A DNA stretch of 6,459 nt, taken from NCBI GenBank assembly GCA_020629895.1, contig JAHDCM010000225.1, positions 1-6,459 of the forward strand. Direction: 5' to 3'. The notes beneath the pieces were generated by a model. The model was given only the letters and a program-made list of their open reading frames with translations. It was not told where the DNA came from and did not search any database. This DNA comes from Bacteroidota bacterium (lineage in GTDB: Bacteria; Bacteroidota; Bacteroidia; Chitinophagales; UBA2359). Of this stretch, positions 6,319-6,459 are shown piece by piece. Each line of letters starts with the position of its first letter. Positions within the stretch are counted from its first letter, which is position 1. The position numbers and the translations under genes are program-made.

Positions 6319-6455
6319 GGGCTATTCGTTTGTAGTTGCCTCATAGCCACTTGTTCTGCTTTATGCCTAGCAGTGTCTTCCTTCGTCAGCCCTGCTAGGC
6401 ATAGCTTCACAAAGTAGCCATTTCGCCAAGCTACCACTACTATCCCTCACGCGGT
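6319..6455. repeat. Probable dispersed Bacteroidota intergenic palindromic repeat
   Basis: The element runs from GGGCTATTCG to CTATCCCTCACGCGG. At its centre, TATGCCTAGCAG (6362-6373) pairs perfectly with CTGCTAGGCATA (6392-6403) around an 18-base loop. Outer bases GTAGTTG near 6332 can pair with CAAGCTAC near 6428 with one bulged G, giving a longer cruciform-like fold. From memory, elements beginning GGGCTATCCG and ending CTATCCCTcACGC around a variable hairpin are scattered between genes in many Bacteroidota genomes; I cannot name them with certainty. No coding frame, tRNA or transposase is seen in it. Confidence 0.55.
6362..6403. repeat. 12-bp perfect hairpin inside the intergenic repeat
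   Basis: The arms TATGCCTAGCAG and CTGCTAGGCATA are exact reverse complements separated by an 18-base pyrimidine-rich loop. No T-run follows on either strand, so it is not a typical intrinsic terminator; it is more likely the variable stem of the surrounding repeat. Confidence 0.75.
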
Positions 6456-6459
6456 AAAC

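Noticed and set aside
6319..6459. Possible tRNA, integron attC site or CRISPR fragment at the right edge
   Set aside because: There is no cloverleaf or T-loop signature, no paired attC core sites and no repeat-spacer periodicity; a palindromic intergenic repeat fits better.

Overview
This is an AT-rich chromosomal segment that reads as Bacteroidota, possibly close to the Saprospiria, although the genus-level hint is only inference. Three things point to the phylum. The order YbeY, RsbW-like ATPase, DUF4175 protein is a familiar Bacteroidota neighbourhood. The YbeY metal motif has the Bacteroidota-type GYKDK ending instead of GYDH. Starts are mostly preceded by A/T-rich leaders without Shine-Dalgarno sites, and the best promoter candidates fit the TTTG/TAnnTTTG consensus of this phylum.

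Layout. At the left (55-1050, + strand) is an exported or membrane-anchored L,D-transpeptidase-fold protein of the YafK/DpaA type, complete with its catalytic Cys motif. It converges on a minus-strand block with no base between the two stop codons. Reading leftward from 5645, that block has the 1115-residue DUF4175 membrane protein (2298-5645), a hairpin terminator (about 2229-2277), an RsbW-like HATPase (1543-1956) and the 16S rRNA maturation RNase YbeY (1051-1482). A further 181 bp to the right is a small two-helix membrane protein of unknown function (5827-6255, minus). The last 200 bases contain no gene but hold two palindromic structures: a 67-base near-perfect hairpin (6250-6316) and an adjoining element (about 6319-6455) with a 12-bp hairpin, which looks like a dispersed Bacteroidota intergenic repeat.

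How the genes work together. YbeY matures ribosomal RNA. The HATPase is probably a kinase or anti-sigma-type switch with an unknown partner. The DUF4175 protein is predicted to expose about 935 residues to the periplasm, as a beta-rich domain followed by a very long coiled coil. The L,D-transpeptidase-like enzyme acts on peptidoglycan or on lipoproteins attached to it. Two envelope proteins thus flank the YbeY/HATPase pair, but no shared pathway can be read from the sequence. The terminator after the DUF4175 gene argues that it is transcribed separately from the HATPase and ybeY.

I see no CRISPR array, transposase, phage gene, toxin-antitoxin pair or defence system here. The least explained material is the DUF4175 protein, its repeat-rich upstream region (5646-5826), and the tandem palindromes at the right end.
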